Source of the DNA: Geoalkalibacter subterraneus
Lineage (GTDB): Bacteria; Desulfobacterota; Desulfuromonadia; Desulfuromonadales; Geoalkalibacteraceae
Assembly (NCBI RefSeq): GCF_000827125.1
Contig: NZ_CP010311.1
Coordinates: 3,307,001-3,371,000 of the forward strand
Direction: 5' to 3'
DNA length: 64,000 nucleotides
Shown here: positions 1 through 12,584 of the stretch, one piece after another
How positions within the stretch are numbered: the first letter of the stretch is position 1
Layout: each line of letters begins with the position of its first letter
The notes under the pieces: generated by a model
What the model was told of the DNA's origin: nothing
What the model saw: the letters and a program-made list of their open reading frames with translations, nothing else
Databases searched by the model: none
Translations under genes and position numbers: made by a program

Positions 1-1
1 G

Positions 2-1462
2 ATTTTTGTGCCCCTGACATTGGGGCTGTCGTTTCTGCTGGCTTTTTTCGAGTCGATCTATGTCAAGACCGGCGATGAACGCTGGAAGGCGCTGACCAAG
101 TTCTGGATGAAGCTCTTCGCCATCAATTTTGCGATTGGTGTGGCGACCGGCCTGATTCTGGAATTCCAGTTCGGCACCAACTGGTCAAACTATTCGTGGA
201 TGGTCGGGGATATCTTCGGGGCGCCGCTGGCGATCGAGGGAATCTTCGCCTTTTTCCTCGAAGCCACCTTCTTTGCCGTCATGTTCTTCGGCTGGGACCG
301 GGTTTCAAAAAAATTCCACCTGTTTTCCACCTGGATGGTGGCAATCGGTGCCAATCTTTCGGCGCTGTGGATCCTGGTGGCCAACGGCTGGATGCAGAAC
401 CCGGTGGGAATGGTGTTCAATCCGGATACGGCACGCTTTGAAATGGAGAATTTCTGGGCGGTGCTCGGCTCACCTTCAGCGCTGAGCCGCTTTACCCACG
501 CCACCTCTTCCGGTTTTGTGCTGGCGGCGTTGTTCGTGGTGGCGGTCTCCTGCTGGTTCCTGCTGCGTGACCGTCATAAGCTGCTGGCCAAGCGCAGCAT
601 TGTGGTGGCTTGCGTGTTCGGCTTCATCTCCTCGGTCTACCTGGCCGGGTCAGGGGACGAGTCGGGGCACATCGTCGCCCAGGCGCAGCCCATGAAGCTG
701 GCGGCCATCGAAGGGCTCTATGACGGCGAGGTCGGCAGCGGCCTCAACGTCTTCGGCATCCTGCGTGGCGACAAGCAACTTGATGACGATCAATCGCCCC
801 ACTACTTCGCGCTGGAAATCCCCTACGCCCTGTCATTTCTTGCCAACCGCGACATCAACAGCTTCGTGCCCGGGCTGCGGGACCTGGTGCGCGGCAACGA
901 AGAGCACGGCATCATTAGTGTCGAGCAGAAAATGCAGAACGGGCGCCAGGCGGTGAGTGCTCTTGCAGCCTATAAAGCAGCGCGCAAGAACGGCGACGAG
1001 GGTGCGGCTCAGACGGCATTGCGCGACTTCCGCGCCCACGAACAGCACCTGGGCTACGGCTATCTCACCCATCCCGAGCAGGCCGTTCCGCCGGTTGCAC
1101 TCAACTTCTACAGCTTCCGCATCATGGTGGCGCTGGGGTTTTTCTTCCCGCTGCTGTTTGCGGTGCTGTTCTACTACACCCTCAAGAGCCGCCTGGCCCA
1201 TACCCCCTGGCTTCTCTGGCTGGGCGTTTTCTCTCTCTTTCTTGGATATCTGGCCTCGCAGACCGGCTGGATCGTCGCCGAGGTGGGGCGCCAGCCCTGG
1301 GCGATTCAGGGGATGCTGCCGGTCGGGGTCGCCACATCGAACCTGACCACCGGCGCGGTGCAGACCACGTTCTGGATGTTTGCGGTACTGTTCACCATTC
1401 TGCTCATCGCTGAAATTCGCATCATGACCCGGCAGATCAGCCTGGGCCCGGAGGAGGAATGA
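2..1462 (+). CDS. cydA: Cytochrome bd ubiquinol oxidase subunit I, 5' end outside the window
   Basis: Subunit I of the cytochrome bd quinol oxidase, an inner-membrane enzyme that oxidises quinol and reduces oxygen to water without pumping protons. The frame is open from base 2, so roughly the first 20-25 residues lie upstream; 486 residues are visible. It shows the family pattern of many membrane helices, the quinol-loop segment ALEIPYALSFLANRD near residue 275, and the GRQPW motif near residue 430. The GTG at position 8 is internal and should not be taken as the start. cydB follows one base after the stop, so the two are co-transcribed. In an anaerobe this oxidase is usually a high-affinity oxygen scavenger. 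Confidence 0.96.
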   Translation: MFVPLTLGLSFLLAFFESIYVKTGDERWKALTKFWMKLFAINFAIGVATGLILEFQFGTNWSNYSWMVGDIFGAPLAIEGIFAFFLEATFFAVMFFGWDRVSKKFHLFSTWMVAIGANLSALWILVANGWMQNPVGMVFNPDTARFEMENFWAVLGSPSALSRFTHATSSGFVLAALFVVAVSCWFLLRDRHKLLAKRSIVVACVFGFISSVYLAGSGDESGHIVAQAQPMKLAAIEGLYDGEVGSGLNVFGILRGDKQLDDDQSPHYFALEIPYALSFLANRDINSFVPGLRDLVRGNEEHGIISVEQKMQNGRQAVSALAAYKAARKNGDEGAAQTALRDFRAHEQHLGYGYLTHPEQAVPPVALNFYSFRIMVALGFFFPLLFAVLFYYTLKSRLAHTPWLLWLGVFSLFLGYLASQTGWIVAEVGRQPWAIQGMLPVGVATSNLTTGAVQTTFWMFAVLFTILLIAEIRIMTRQISLGPEEE

Positions 1463-1463
1463 C

Positions 1464-2600
1464 ATGATAGGCAATCTTGACCATGCAACCCTGCAGCACC
1501 TCTGGTGGCTGATTGTCTCTGTAGTGGGGGCACTGTTTGTTTTCCTGACTTTCGTTCAGGGAGGGCAGACGCTGCTGCTCACCACCGCGCATGATGATGT
1601 GGAGAAGAAGCTGATAGTCAACTCCCTGGGGCGTAAGTGGGAGCTGACGTTTACCACCCTGGTTCTTTTCGGTGGCGCATTGTTTGCGGCCTTTCCCCTG
1701 TTCTATGCCACCAGCTTTGGCGGCGCCTACTGGGTGTGGATGCTGATTCTTGCCACCTTCGTGCTGCAGGCCGTAAGCTATGAATTCCGCACCAAGCCTG
1801 GCAATCTGCTGGGAGCGCGTACCTACGAAGCCTTCATGTTTATCAATGGTAGCGTCGGGCTGCTGCTGGTGGGAGCGGCCCTCGGCACTTTTTTTACCGG
1901 CGCCAGCTTCACACTCGATGATTACAACCGGGTGACCTGGCTGCATTCGCTGCGCGGACTTGAGGCGGCCTTCTCTCTGTTCAACCTGAGCATGGGACTG
2001 TTCCTGGTTTTTCTGGCCCGGGTCCTGGGAGCACTGTATCTGTGCAACCATATCCGGCATGAAGATCTGCATGAACGTCTGCGACGTGCCGTGGTGATCA
2101 ACATGGTCATCGCCCTGCCTTTCCTGCTCTATGTGCTGGTGCGGTTGGTGACCATGGACGGCTTCGCGGTTGATCCGGCCAGTGGGCAGGTGACGGTCGA
2201 ATCGTTCAAATATCTGAAGAACCTGCTGGGTATGCCGGTGGTGCTGATCATGCTGGTTGCGGGTCTGCTGCTGGTGATCGCCGGTGTTGTCATGACGGGG
2301 AAGGGGCGCAGCACACGCGGCATCTGGCCGGCCGGCGTCGGTACGGTATTGACGGCTCTGTCACTGCTGCTGACCGCAGGGTTCCATGGCAGCGCCTTTT
2401 ATCCCTCGGCGGTCGATCCGGCCAGCAGCCTGACCATCTTCAACGCTTCCAGCAGTCACTTTACCCTGACGGCCATGAGTTATGTGGCATTGGCGGTCCC
2501 CTTCGTGCTGGCCTATATTGCCTGCGTGTGGCGCATGATGGATCGGCGCAAGTTCACCACCGACGATCTTGAAAGTGAAAATGCCAAAAATCTCTACTGA
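1464..2600 (+). CDS. cydB: Cytochrome bd ubiquinol oxidase subunit II
   Basis: Second core subunit of the cytochrome bd oxidase, 378 residues, within the normal size for the family. It contains about eight to nine hydrophobic segments and pairs with subunit I in the inner membrane. The ATG lies one base after the cydA stop, with a GGAGGAG ribosome site at the end of cydA. The N-terminal stretch HLWWLIVSVVGALFVFLTFVQGGQ resembles CydB rather than CydA. Residues around 85-135 carry the FRTKPGN segment found in this subunit. A small membrane protein gene follows after 37 bases and probably belongs to the same transcript. Confidence 0.95.
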   Translation: MIGNLDHATLQHLWWLIVSVVGALFVFLTFVQGGQTLLLTTAHDDVEKKLIVNSLGRKWELTFTTLVLFGGALFAAFPLFYATSFGGAYWVWMLILATFVLQAVSYEFRTKPGNLLGARTYEAFMFINGSVGLLLVGAALGTFFTGASFTLDDYNRVTWLHSLRGLEAAFSLFNLSMGLFLVFLARVLGALYLCNHIRHEDLHERLRRAVVINMVIALPFLLYVLVRLVTMDGFAVDPASGQVTVESFKYLKNLLGMPVVLIMLVAGLLLVIAGVVMTGKGRSTRGIWPAGVGTVLTALSLLLTAGFHGSAFYPSAVDPASSLTIFNASSSHFTLTAMSYVALAVPFVLAYIACVWRMMDRRKFTTDDLESENAKNLY

Positions 2601-2637
2601 TCGATTTTTAGAATAATTAAGATAAGGAGTCATTTCC

Positions 2638-2730
2638 ATGAGCTATGTGCTGGTTTTCGGCTGGTTCGGCGTCATCATCCTCTCTTATTTTCTTGCGCTG
2701 TGGGCTCTGCGCAAAACGGATCTACTCTAA
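2638..2730 (+). CDS. CydX-like small membrane protein of cytochrome bd oxidase
   Basis: A 30-residue protein with one membrane segment (residues 3-23, YVLVFGWFGVIILSYFLALW) and a short basic tail ending RKTDLL. The ATG has a good ribosome site (AAGGAG, then eight bases). It sits 37 bases after cydB, before the operon terminator. Proteins of this size and position (CydX, CydZ, CbdX) are known accessory subunits that stabilise the haem groups of bd oxidases. The function is inferred from position, size and topology; the sequence does not closely match the E. coli CydX that I know, so I leave the symbol empty. Confidence 0.72.
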   Translation: MSYVLVFGWFGVIILSYFLALWALRKTDLL

Positions 2731-2759
2731 CCCGGATGAATATTCCGGGCTAAAAGTCA

Positions 2760-2799
2760 GCCTCCCCCTCCCTATCACAGGGGTGGGGGAGGCGTTTTT
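2760..2799 (+). terminator. Intrinsic terminator of the cyd operon
   Basis: A 9-bp perfect stem (GCCTCCCCC at 2760-2768 with GGGGGAGGC at 2785-2793) followed by GTTTTT. A second small stem (CCCGGA/TCCGGG, 2731-2749) lies directly after the small-protein stop codon. Confidence 0.85.
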
Positions 2800-2998
2800 C
2801 ATTCGCATTCAAATCCTCCCCCTTGCTCGAAACCCCTCGGATGTGCTTTACTTTCATAAGAAATCCTCAGGTCCGAAGGCTGCAGTCGAAAACCACAGCC
2901 TGATCCCCATGGACTGATTTTGCAACCAACTGTGATTCACTCTCGCACCCTCCTCTAGATGCAGGTGAATCCCTTCGAAGAGAAAAAGCGCACTCCAA

Positions 2999-5161
2999 AT
3001 GACCCGTATGACAAGAAAATTACTCCTGGTTCTGCTTCTGCCCCTGCTCCTGCTTCCGACGGCAGGTACAGCCTTTGTCGGTTCCGAGGCAGATTCAGAG
3101 TCCTTCGATCTCAACCGGGCACGGCTTCTGAGCTTTGTCATCCGCCAGCAGCTGGTGAGCCATCATTACAGCCACAAGCCGCTGGACGACCAGCTCTCCA
3201 AAGATGCCTTCACCCTGTTTCTCAAGCAGATCGACTCACAGAAACGCTTTCTGCTGCAGGAAGATGTGCGCCGCCTGGAAAAATTTGAGACCCGCATCGA
3301 CGATGAGCTGGCCAGCAGCCAGGTCCGGCTGCCCCAGGTGGCGGCCAAAACCATGGAGCAGCGTGTGACGGATGTCCGCGAGATGGTTTTCTCCCTGCTG
3401 GACGACGGATTCGATCTGCGCCGCGAAGAGCGGCTGGAAACAGACCCGGACAAGATCAAATACTGCGAAACACCTGCGGAGCTACGGGATCGCTGGCGCA
3501 AAATCCTCAAGCTGCAGGTGATCAACCGCCTGATTGCGCTGGAGGAGAACGCGGCCTCGGAAGATGAAGAGGCGACCCGTGACGAGAAGGCTCTGCTGGC
3601 GGAAGCGCTCGACAAGGTGCGCAACAACCAGGAGCACCTTTTCAACCAGTTGCAGGAGAATCGCCGCCAGGATTATTTCGACGTCTATTTCAACGCGGTG
3701 GCGAGCGCTTTCGACCCGCACTCCAGTTACCTTCCTCCCATGACCAAAGAGGACTTCGACATCAGCATGCGCGGCTCACTCGAAGGAATCGGCGCCACGC
3801 TGCGCGAGGAAGAAGGCTTTATCAAAGTGGTGCGCATCATTCCCGGCAGCGCCGCCTACCGCCAGGGGCAGCTTGAAGCCGAAGACACCATCCTTGCCGT
3901 CGGTGAAGGCAAAGACGACGCCGTCGATGTCGTCGACATGCGCCTTCGGGATGCCGTCCGGTTGATTCGCGGCAAAAAGGGCACCGAGGTCCGCCTGCAT
4001 GTCCGGAAACCCGATGGACAAAGGGTGGTCATTCCCATCGTGCGCGATGTGGTGCAGATCGAGGAGACATTCGTCAAATCGGCTGTGCTCCCCCTCCCCG
4101 ACAAGGAGAGATCCTACGGCTACATCAGAATTCCCAGCTTCTACCGCGATTTCGAGGGCGGCATGAACGGCGGCGGGAGAAACTCCACCGATGACACGCG
4201 CAAAGAGCTTGAACGCCTGGGCGAGGCCGGCATCGAAGGGCTGGTGCTGGACCTGCGCAACAATGGCGGCGGCGCATTGGCTGATGCCGTTTCGGTGGCC
4301 GGACTGTTCATCGAGGGGGGGCCGGTCGTCCAGGTCAAGAACGCGGATGGCAAGATCGAAACCCTCGCCGACAAGGATGAAAGCGTCGCTTACGACGGCC
4401 CGCTGGTGGTGCTGGTCAATAAATTCAGCGCCTCGGCGTCTGAAATTCTCGCCGGTGCGCTGCAGGACTATGACCGGGCGGTCATCATCGGCAGCGAACA
4501 CACCCATGGCAAAGGGACGGTGCAGGCGGTCATCGACCTCGACCGCAGCCTGCCCTTTCCCAATATGGATAAGTACCGCCCGCTGGGCGCGATGAAGGTC
4601 ACCATCCAGAAATTCTACCGCATCAGTGGTGATTCGACCCAGTATCGCGGCGTCGTTCCCGACATTGTCCTGCCCGACCGCCTGCGTCATGTGGAAAGCG
4701 GAGAACAGTACCTTGAGCACTCCCTGCCCTGGGACCAGGTCCCATCCGCCGATTTCTCCACCTGGCCCGCCTCCCCTCCCGTGCAGAAACTTGAGGAGCG
4801 CAGCCTGGCACGCGTGGCCGAAAACGAAAAACTGACCGAAATTGCCCGCGAGGCCGAACGTGTCCGTGAGCGCATGGCCGACACCACCTATCCTCTGCAC
4901 ATCGACCAGGCCCGTGAACGTCATCAACAGATGCAGAACGAGCGGGAAAACCGCCCCTTCCATGGCATGGCTCCGGTACACGATGAAGAAGGCACTGGGG
5001 ACCGCGACCTCTCTGAGGAGGAGCGAAAGGCACTGTGGGCGGAAAATACAGCGGAAGATCCTTACGTCATTGAGGCCGTCTCTATTTTGCAGGATTTTCG
5101 CCGCCTGAAAGACCTGACAGGCGATCTCGCTGAGAAGGCGACCACTGCCGCGACCCCCTGA
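2999..5161 (+). CDS. prc: Tail-specific (C-terminal processing) periplasmic protease, S41 family
   Basis: Periplasmic serine protease of the Prc/Tsp branch, which degrades or trims proteins from their C-termini. At 720 residues it matches the long Prc type rather than the short CtpA type. A signal peptide is clear (basic residues, then a run of leucines to residue ~25). A PDZ domain covers about residues 255-340, and the S41 catalytic region shows NKFSASASEILAGALQDY (Ser ~479) and HGKGTVQ (Lys 505). The C-terminal tail (600-720) is charged and helical, as in Prc. ATG 2999 is used; ATG 3008 is a possible alternative and would not alter the signal peptide. Known substrates in relatives include lipoproteins and penicillin-binding proteins; none can be named here. 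Confidence 0.93.
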   Translation: MTRMTRKLLLVLLLPLLLLPTAGTAFVGSEADSESFDLNRARLLSFVIRQQLVSHHYSHKPLDDQLSKDAFTLFLKQIDSQKRFLLQEDVRRLEKFETRIDDELASSQVRLPQVAAKTMEQRVTDVREMVFSLLDDGFDLRREERLETDPDKIKYCETPAELRDRWRKILKLQVINRLIALEENAASEDEEATRDEKALLAEALDKVRNNQEHLFNQLQENRRQDYFDVYFNAVASAFDPHSSYLPPMTKEDFDISMRGSLEGIGATLREEEGFIKVVRIIPGSAAYRQGQLEAEDTILAVGEGKDDAVDVVDMRLRDAVRLIRGKKGTEVRLHVRKPDGQRVVIPIVRDVVQIEETFVKSAVLPLPDKERSYGYIRIPSFYRDFEGGMNGGGRNSTDDTRKELERLGEAGIEGLVLDLRNNGGGALADAVSVAGLFIEGGPVVQVKNADGKIETLADKDESVAYDGPLVVLVNKFSASASEILAGALQDYDRAVIIGSEHTHGKGTVQAVIDLDRSLPFPNMDKYRPLGAMKVTIQKFYRISGDSTQYRGVVPDIVLPDRLRHVESGEQYLEHSLPWDQVPSADFSTWPASPPVQKLEERSLARVAENEKLTEIAREAERVRERMADTTYPLHIDQARERHQQMQNERENRPFHGMAPVHDEEGTGDRDLSEEERKALWAENTAEDPYVIEAVSILQDFRRLKDLTGDLAEKATTAATP

Positions 5162-5201
5162 TCCTATATTTATACTTTCTCTTTCTTACAGGGTCGGCAT
5201 C

Positions 5202-5564
5202 ATGATTCTCTGCTCCACCCCGAACCGCCAATCGCGCCTCGAAACCAATGCCCCGGTACGCTTCGGACGCAACGAGCAACTCACGCAGGGCGGAGTGGCA
5301 CTAGATCTAAGTATCGGCGGAATGTATCTTCAATCCAACACCCTGTATGCCGCTGCGACACGTCTTCTGATCGAATTTCGCCTCCCCTCCTGCCATGAAC
5401 CGATTCGCTGCCGGGCACGGGTTGCGTGGTGCAACCGTGCGGAGAATGCCCCTAAACCCTCCTTTCCCCCAGGGATGGGATTGCAGTTCATTGATCTGCC
5501 CCCCATTCACCGCGAAGCGATCATGGCTCATTTAAACGAAATCGAATCCGCCACTTATCACTGA
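5202..5564 (+). CDS. PilZ-domain protein
   Basis: A 120-residue single-domain protein resembling PilZ, the cyclic-di-GMP receptor fold. It carries the DLSIGG signature (D/NxSxxG) near residue 37 and a beta-rich pattern ending in GMGLQFIDL. The usual RxxxR ligand motif at the N-terminus is not exact: arginines occur at 9 and 12 (RQSR), so nucleotide binding is uncertain. It lies 40 bases after prc and may be transcribed with it. Cytoplasmic; its partner is unknown. Confidence 0.78.
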   Translation: MILCSTPNRQSRLETNAPVRFGRNEQLTQGGVALDLSIGGMYLQSNTLYAAATRLLIEFRLPSCHEPIRCRARVAWCNRAENAPKPSFPPGMGLQFIDLPPIHREAIMAHLNEIESATYH

Positions 5565-5615
5565 CTCCGCCGCTGTTGGTGAATGCTCGAAAACCTTGAT
5601 CGCGCCAAAAGATTC

Positions 5616-5644
5616 TTGACAAGGGAAAAGTGGCTGTGTTAGCT
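5616..5644 (+). promoter_or_regulatory. Candidate promoter for the ATP synthase operon
   Basis: TTGACA at 5616-5621, a 17-base spacer, then TTAGCT (TAGCTA one base later). The -35 is perfect and the -10 is poor. It lies 115 bases before the first atp gene. Confidence 0.45.
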
Positions 5645-5653
5645 ATTCCCTGT

Positions 5654-5677
5654 TTTGCCGCACGGCAAACATTTTTT
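5654..5677 (+). terminator. Terminator-like hairpin in the atp leader
   Basis: TTTGCCG-CA-CGGCAAA (practically six pairs with a four-base loop) followed by CA and seven T residues, located after the candidate promoter and before atpX. It may end transcription from prc/pilZ, or act as an attenuator if the promoter at 5616 is real. A second stem (GTCGTCC/GGACGGC) follows at about 5707-5725. Confidence 0.5.
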
Positions 5678-5758
5678 TATTTCAACCTCACCTTGTATAC
5701 AGTACGTCGTCCCTTCAGGACGGCTTCCGCAAAACCAAGCATTTGACGAGGTATTTCG

Positions 5759-6184
5759 GTGATCAGTCTCGATTGGACCCTGTTCCTGCAATTCGGCAAT
5801 TTCATTATCCTACTGGTTCTCCTTCATTTTCTCCTCTACCGCCCCTTGTTGCGGATTATGGAGGAGAGGCGCCAGGCTACGGAAGGCGGACACGAGCGTG
5901 CCCGAGAACTCGAGGACGAAATTCAGTCCAGAATGAAGGCGTATCGCGATAAACTTCACGAAGCCAAAACCAGAGCCAGTGAAGAGCGCGCCGCCATGCG
6001 GACCGCTGCGGCCGAAGAAGAGGGGCGCATCCTGGGCGAAGCACAGAAGAAATCTTCAGCACAGATCAAAAGCGTACGCGATCAGGTCGCCAAGCAAGCC
6101 GAAGAAGCCCGCAAAGGACTGCGCAGCGAGGCGGAAGACCTGGCCAAGCAAGTGGCATCAAAAGTCTTAGGTAGGAGTCTGTAA
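5759..6184 (+). CDS. atpX: ATP synthase F0 subunit b'
   Basis: One of two b-type stator subunits of the F1F0 ATP synthase; it links the membrane sector to F1. It has 141 residues, one N-terminal membrane helix (residues 7-27) and a long charged coiled coil (30-135) rich in Ala, Glu, Lys and Arg. The GTG start is preceded by GACGAGG at the right distance. Its position directly before a second b gene is the b'-b arrangement known from Geobacter-type bacteria and photosynthetic lineages. The genes for subunits a and c, which complete F0, are not in this window. Confidence 0.9.
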   Translation: MISLDWTLFLQFGNFIILLVLLHFLLYRPLLRIMEERRQATEGGHERARELEDEIQSRMKAYRDKLHEAKTRASEERAAMRTAAAEEEGRILGEAQKKSSAQIKSVRDQVAKQAEEARKGLRSEAEDLAKQVASKVLGRSL

Positions 6185-6188
6185 TTCC

Positions 6189-6784
6189 ATGGGTATGAGA
6201 ACTTTGCGCGCAACCGCCGTTGCCGTCCTGACCCTCACCGTCGTTCTCGCTGCAGCTTCGGCCATGGCCGCAGGCGGCGGTCATCACGCCGACAGCGGCG
6301 TTTTGCTGAAAGACTTCATCTTCCGCGTTCTGAACTTCGCGGTGGTGGTCGGCATCCTCGTGTACTTTGTCACCAAGCCGATCAAGCGCGGCCTGGCAAG
6401 CCGTCGCGAGAGCCTGGAAAAGGCACTGGAAGAGGCGGAGAAGGCTCGTCGCGAGGCGGAAGCCAAGTACGCCGAATACGAGGCCAAGCTCAAGGATGCC
6501 TCTGAAGAGATCGCCGCGATCGAAGAGGAAATCCGCCGCGAAGGCGAACTCGAGCGTGAGCGTATTATCGCCAACGCACGGGAGATGGCAGAGAAAATGG
6601 TCAAGGATTCTGAGAGGGCCGCAACGCAGGAGGTCGCCAAGGCAACCCGCGAACTGCGTGAAGAAGCAGCCTCCCTGGCGATCTCCCTGGCGCGCGAGAT
6701 GTTGAAGAAGAATTTCACTGACGCCGACCAGAAGCGTCTGGTTGACGAATACATGCAGAAAATGCAGAAGGCGGGAGAATTAAG

Positions 6785-6788
<4 letters not shown>
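6189..6788 (+). CDS. atpF: ATP synthase F0 subunit b
   Basis: Second stator subunit, 199 residues. Unlike b', it starts with a signal-peptide-like segment (residues 1-28, ending AMAAGGG) ahead of the true membrane helix (about 40-60). A long amphipathic coiled coil follows, heavy in EEA/KAR patterns, and the C-terminus resembles the delta-binding end (SLAREMLKKNF). Such a leader is common in deltaproteobacterial b subunits. It starts four bases after b', and its stop codon lies inside the start region of atpH, so translation of the two is probably coupled. Confidence 0.93.
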
Positions 6789-8849
<2,061 letters not shown>

Positions 8850-8872
8850 TCACGACGGGAAGGTCAGGATAA

Positions 8873-11196
<2,324 letters not shown>

Positions 11197-11264
11197 CATC
11201 CAGATAATGAAGCAGGTGGGGAGTATTTATTCTCCCCACCCCTTCCGGAAAAGGGCATTCGCTC

Positions 11265-11678
11265 ATGGCAGAGAAGTTGAAAATCGACCTGGTCACCCCT
11301 TACCGCCGCGTGCTTTCGGAGGAAGTGGATGAAATCACTGCTCCCGGTCTGGTGGGTGAATTCGGGATCCTTCCCTCTCATACCCCGTTGCTGACCACCC
11401 TGCGCATCGGTGAACTCAGCTACCGCAAAGGCGGCGAAACCTTTCACATTGCGGTCAACTGGGGGTATGTCGAGGTAGAAAACGACCATGTCACGATTCT
11501 GGTCGAAACCGCAGAACCCTCGGACGAAATTGACCTGGAGCGGGCCAAGCAGGCTCTCGGCCGCGCCGAAGAAGCATTGAAAAAGCTCTCGCCCGAAGAC
11601 AAGGAATTCGCCATCATGAAAGCCGCATTGGATCGGGCCCTGGTCCGTATTCAAGTAGCAGGCCGCGGCGGCCGCTGA
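11265..11678 (+). CDS. atpC: ATP synthase F1 subunit epsilon
   Basis: Rotor subunit that couples gamma to the c ring and can inhibit hydrolysis. It has 137 residues: an N-terminal beta-sandwich (1-85, with GEFGILPSHTPLLT) and a C-terminal helical hairpin (90-135). Last gene of the atp operon, followed by a strong terminator. Confidence 0.95.
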   Translation: MAEKLKIDLVTPYRRVLSEEVDEITAPGLVGEFGILPSHTPLLTTLRIGELSYRKGGETFHIAVNWGYVEVENDHVTILVETAEPSDEIDLERAKQALGRAEEALKKLSPEDKEFAIMKAALDRALVRIQVAGRGGR

Positions 11679-11712
11679 TTTTTCACTTTACGGCTCCATC
11701 CGTATTCCTCCT

Positions 11713-11756
11713 CATACAAAAAAGGCAGCCTCTCACAGGGCTGCCTTTTTTGTATG
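11713..11756. terminator. Bidirectional terminator between atpC and the GntR gene
   Basis: An 18-bp perfect inverted repeat: CATACAAAAAAGGCAGCC at 11713-11730 pairs with 11739-11756, with GC-rich inner stem and T runs on both strands. It can serve both atpC and the convergent regulator gene. Confidence 0.9.
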
Positions 11757-11781
11757 TTTTCAAAGTTTCTGTCTTCGGATT

Positions 11782-12510
11782 TCAATCAACGGCCTGCTCA
11801 GTGAGCAGTTGCGACATTTTTCCCTCGACAAGGGAAAGGTGGTCCTGCATGGCCTGGCGAGCCTGCTCGGGTTGTCCATCGGCAATGGCCTGGTAAATGG
11901 CCCGATGCTGCTCGAGCAGCAATTCCACCATCCCCTCTTTGCGGTAGAATTCCGTCAACGCCACCTGGACCGTTTTATGAAAGAGTGAATGAATGGTGTT
12001 GAGCACATGCATCTGCAGGGTATTGTGAGTGGCTGCAGTAATGGCATAATGAAATCGTGAATCAACTTCGGCATCCCATCCGCCACGGGCCGCCTGAGTT
12101 TTCATTATAGAAAGGAGCTCCCCCAACCTTTCTACCTCAACGGAGGTGGCGCGCTTGGCGGCAAGGTAGGACGCCCAGGTCTCGAGTCCCATCCGGACTT
12201 CGACAAGGGCATGGAGCATCGCCGGATTTTCTTCGACCATCGTGGTCAGCGGATCGCTGAGAGCTCCGGCGGTCAAGGAGCGTACATAGGTCCCACCTCC
12301 CTGGCGCGCTTCGAGAAGGCCCATGGCATCAAGAACCATGATGGCCTCACGCACGGAAGGTCGACTGACCCCAAGCATCTGTGCAAGTTCCCGCTCAGAG
12401 GGGATGCGGTCGCCGGGTTTGAGATCACCGGAGGTGATCAGATTCTTGATTTGTGAGACAATCTCTTCGGAAATCTTTTTGGGCCGAATCGGCTTGAATA
12501 CATTGGTCAT
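11782..12510 (-). CDS. GntR-family transcription regulator, FadR subfamily
   Basis: DNA-binding regulator of about 242 residues. A winged helix-turn-helix covers residues 8-75 (SERELAQMLGVSRPSVREAI), followed by an FCD ligand domain (85-235) with the metal-binding histidines in FHYAITAATHN, EQHRAIYQAI and MQDHLSLV. The layout is that of LldR/PdhR, which sense lactate or pyruvate; the ligand here is not known. ATG 12510 is preferred over the upstream start at 12546, which would run into the operator at 12533-12543. That operator suggests autoregulation. No obvious target operon is adjacent. Confidence 0.88.
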   Translation of the reverse strand: MTNVFKPIRPKKISEEIVSQIKNLITSGDLKPGDRIPSERELAQMLGVSRPSVREAIMVLDAMGLLEARQGGGTYVRSLTAGALSDPLTTMVEENPAMLHALVEVRMGLETWASYLAAKRATSVEVERLGELLSIMKTQAARGGWDAEVDSRFHYAITAATHNTLQMHVLNTIHSLFHKTVQVALTEFYRKEGMVELLLEQHRAIYQAIADGQPEQARQAMQDHLSLVEGKMSQLLTEQAVD

Positions 12511-12532
12511 GCCATAACCCCGTCTGGCTTGG

Positions 12533-12543
12533 TGGTAAGACCA
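12533..12543. promoter_or_regulatory. TGGT-N3-ACCA operator for the FadR-type regulator
   Basis: TGGTAAGACCA exactly fits the TGGT-N3-ACCA pattern bound by FadR/PdhR/LldR-type GntR proteins. It lies between the divergent regulator gene and dinB, inside a wider TTGGT-N16-ACCAA repeat at 12529-12554. Confidence 0.65.
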
Positions 12544-12584
12544 CACTTTACCAACAAAACGATGAGAAGATCAATCAATTCCAT

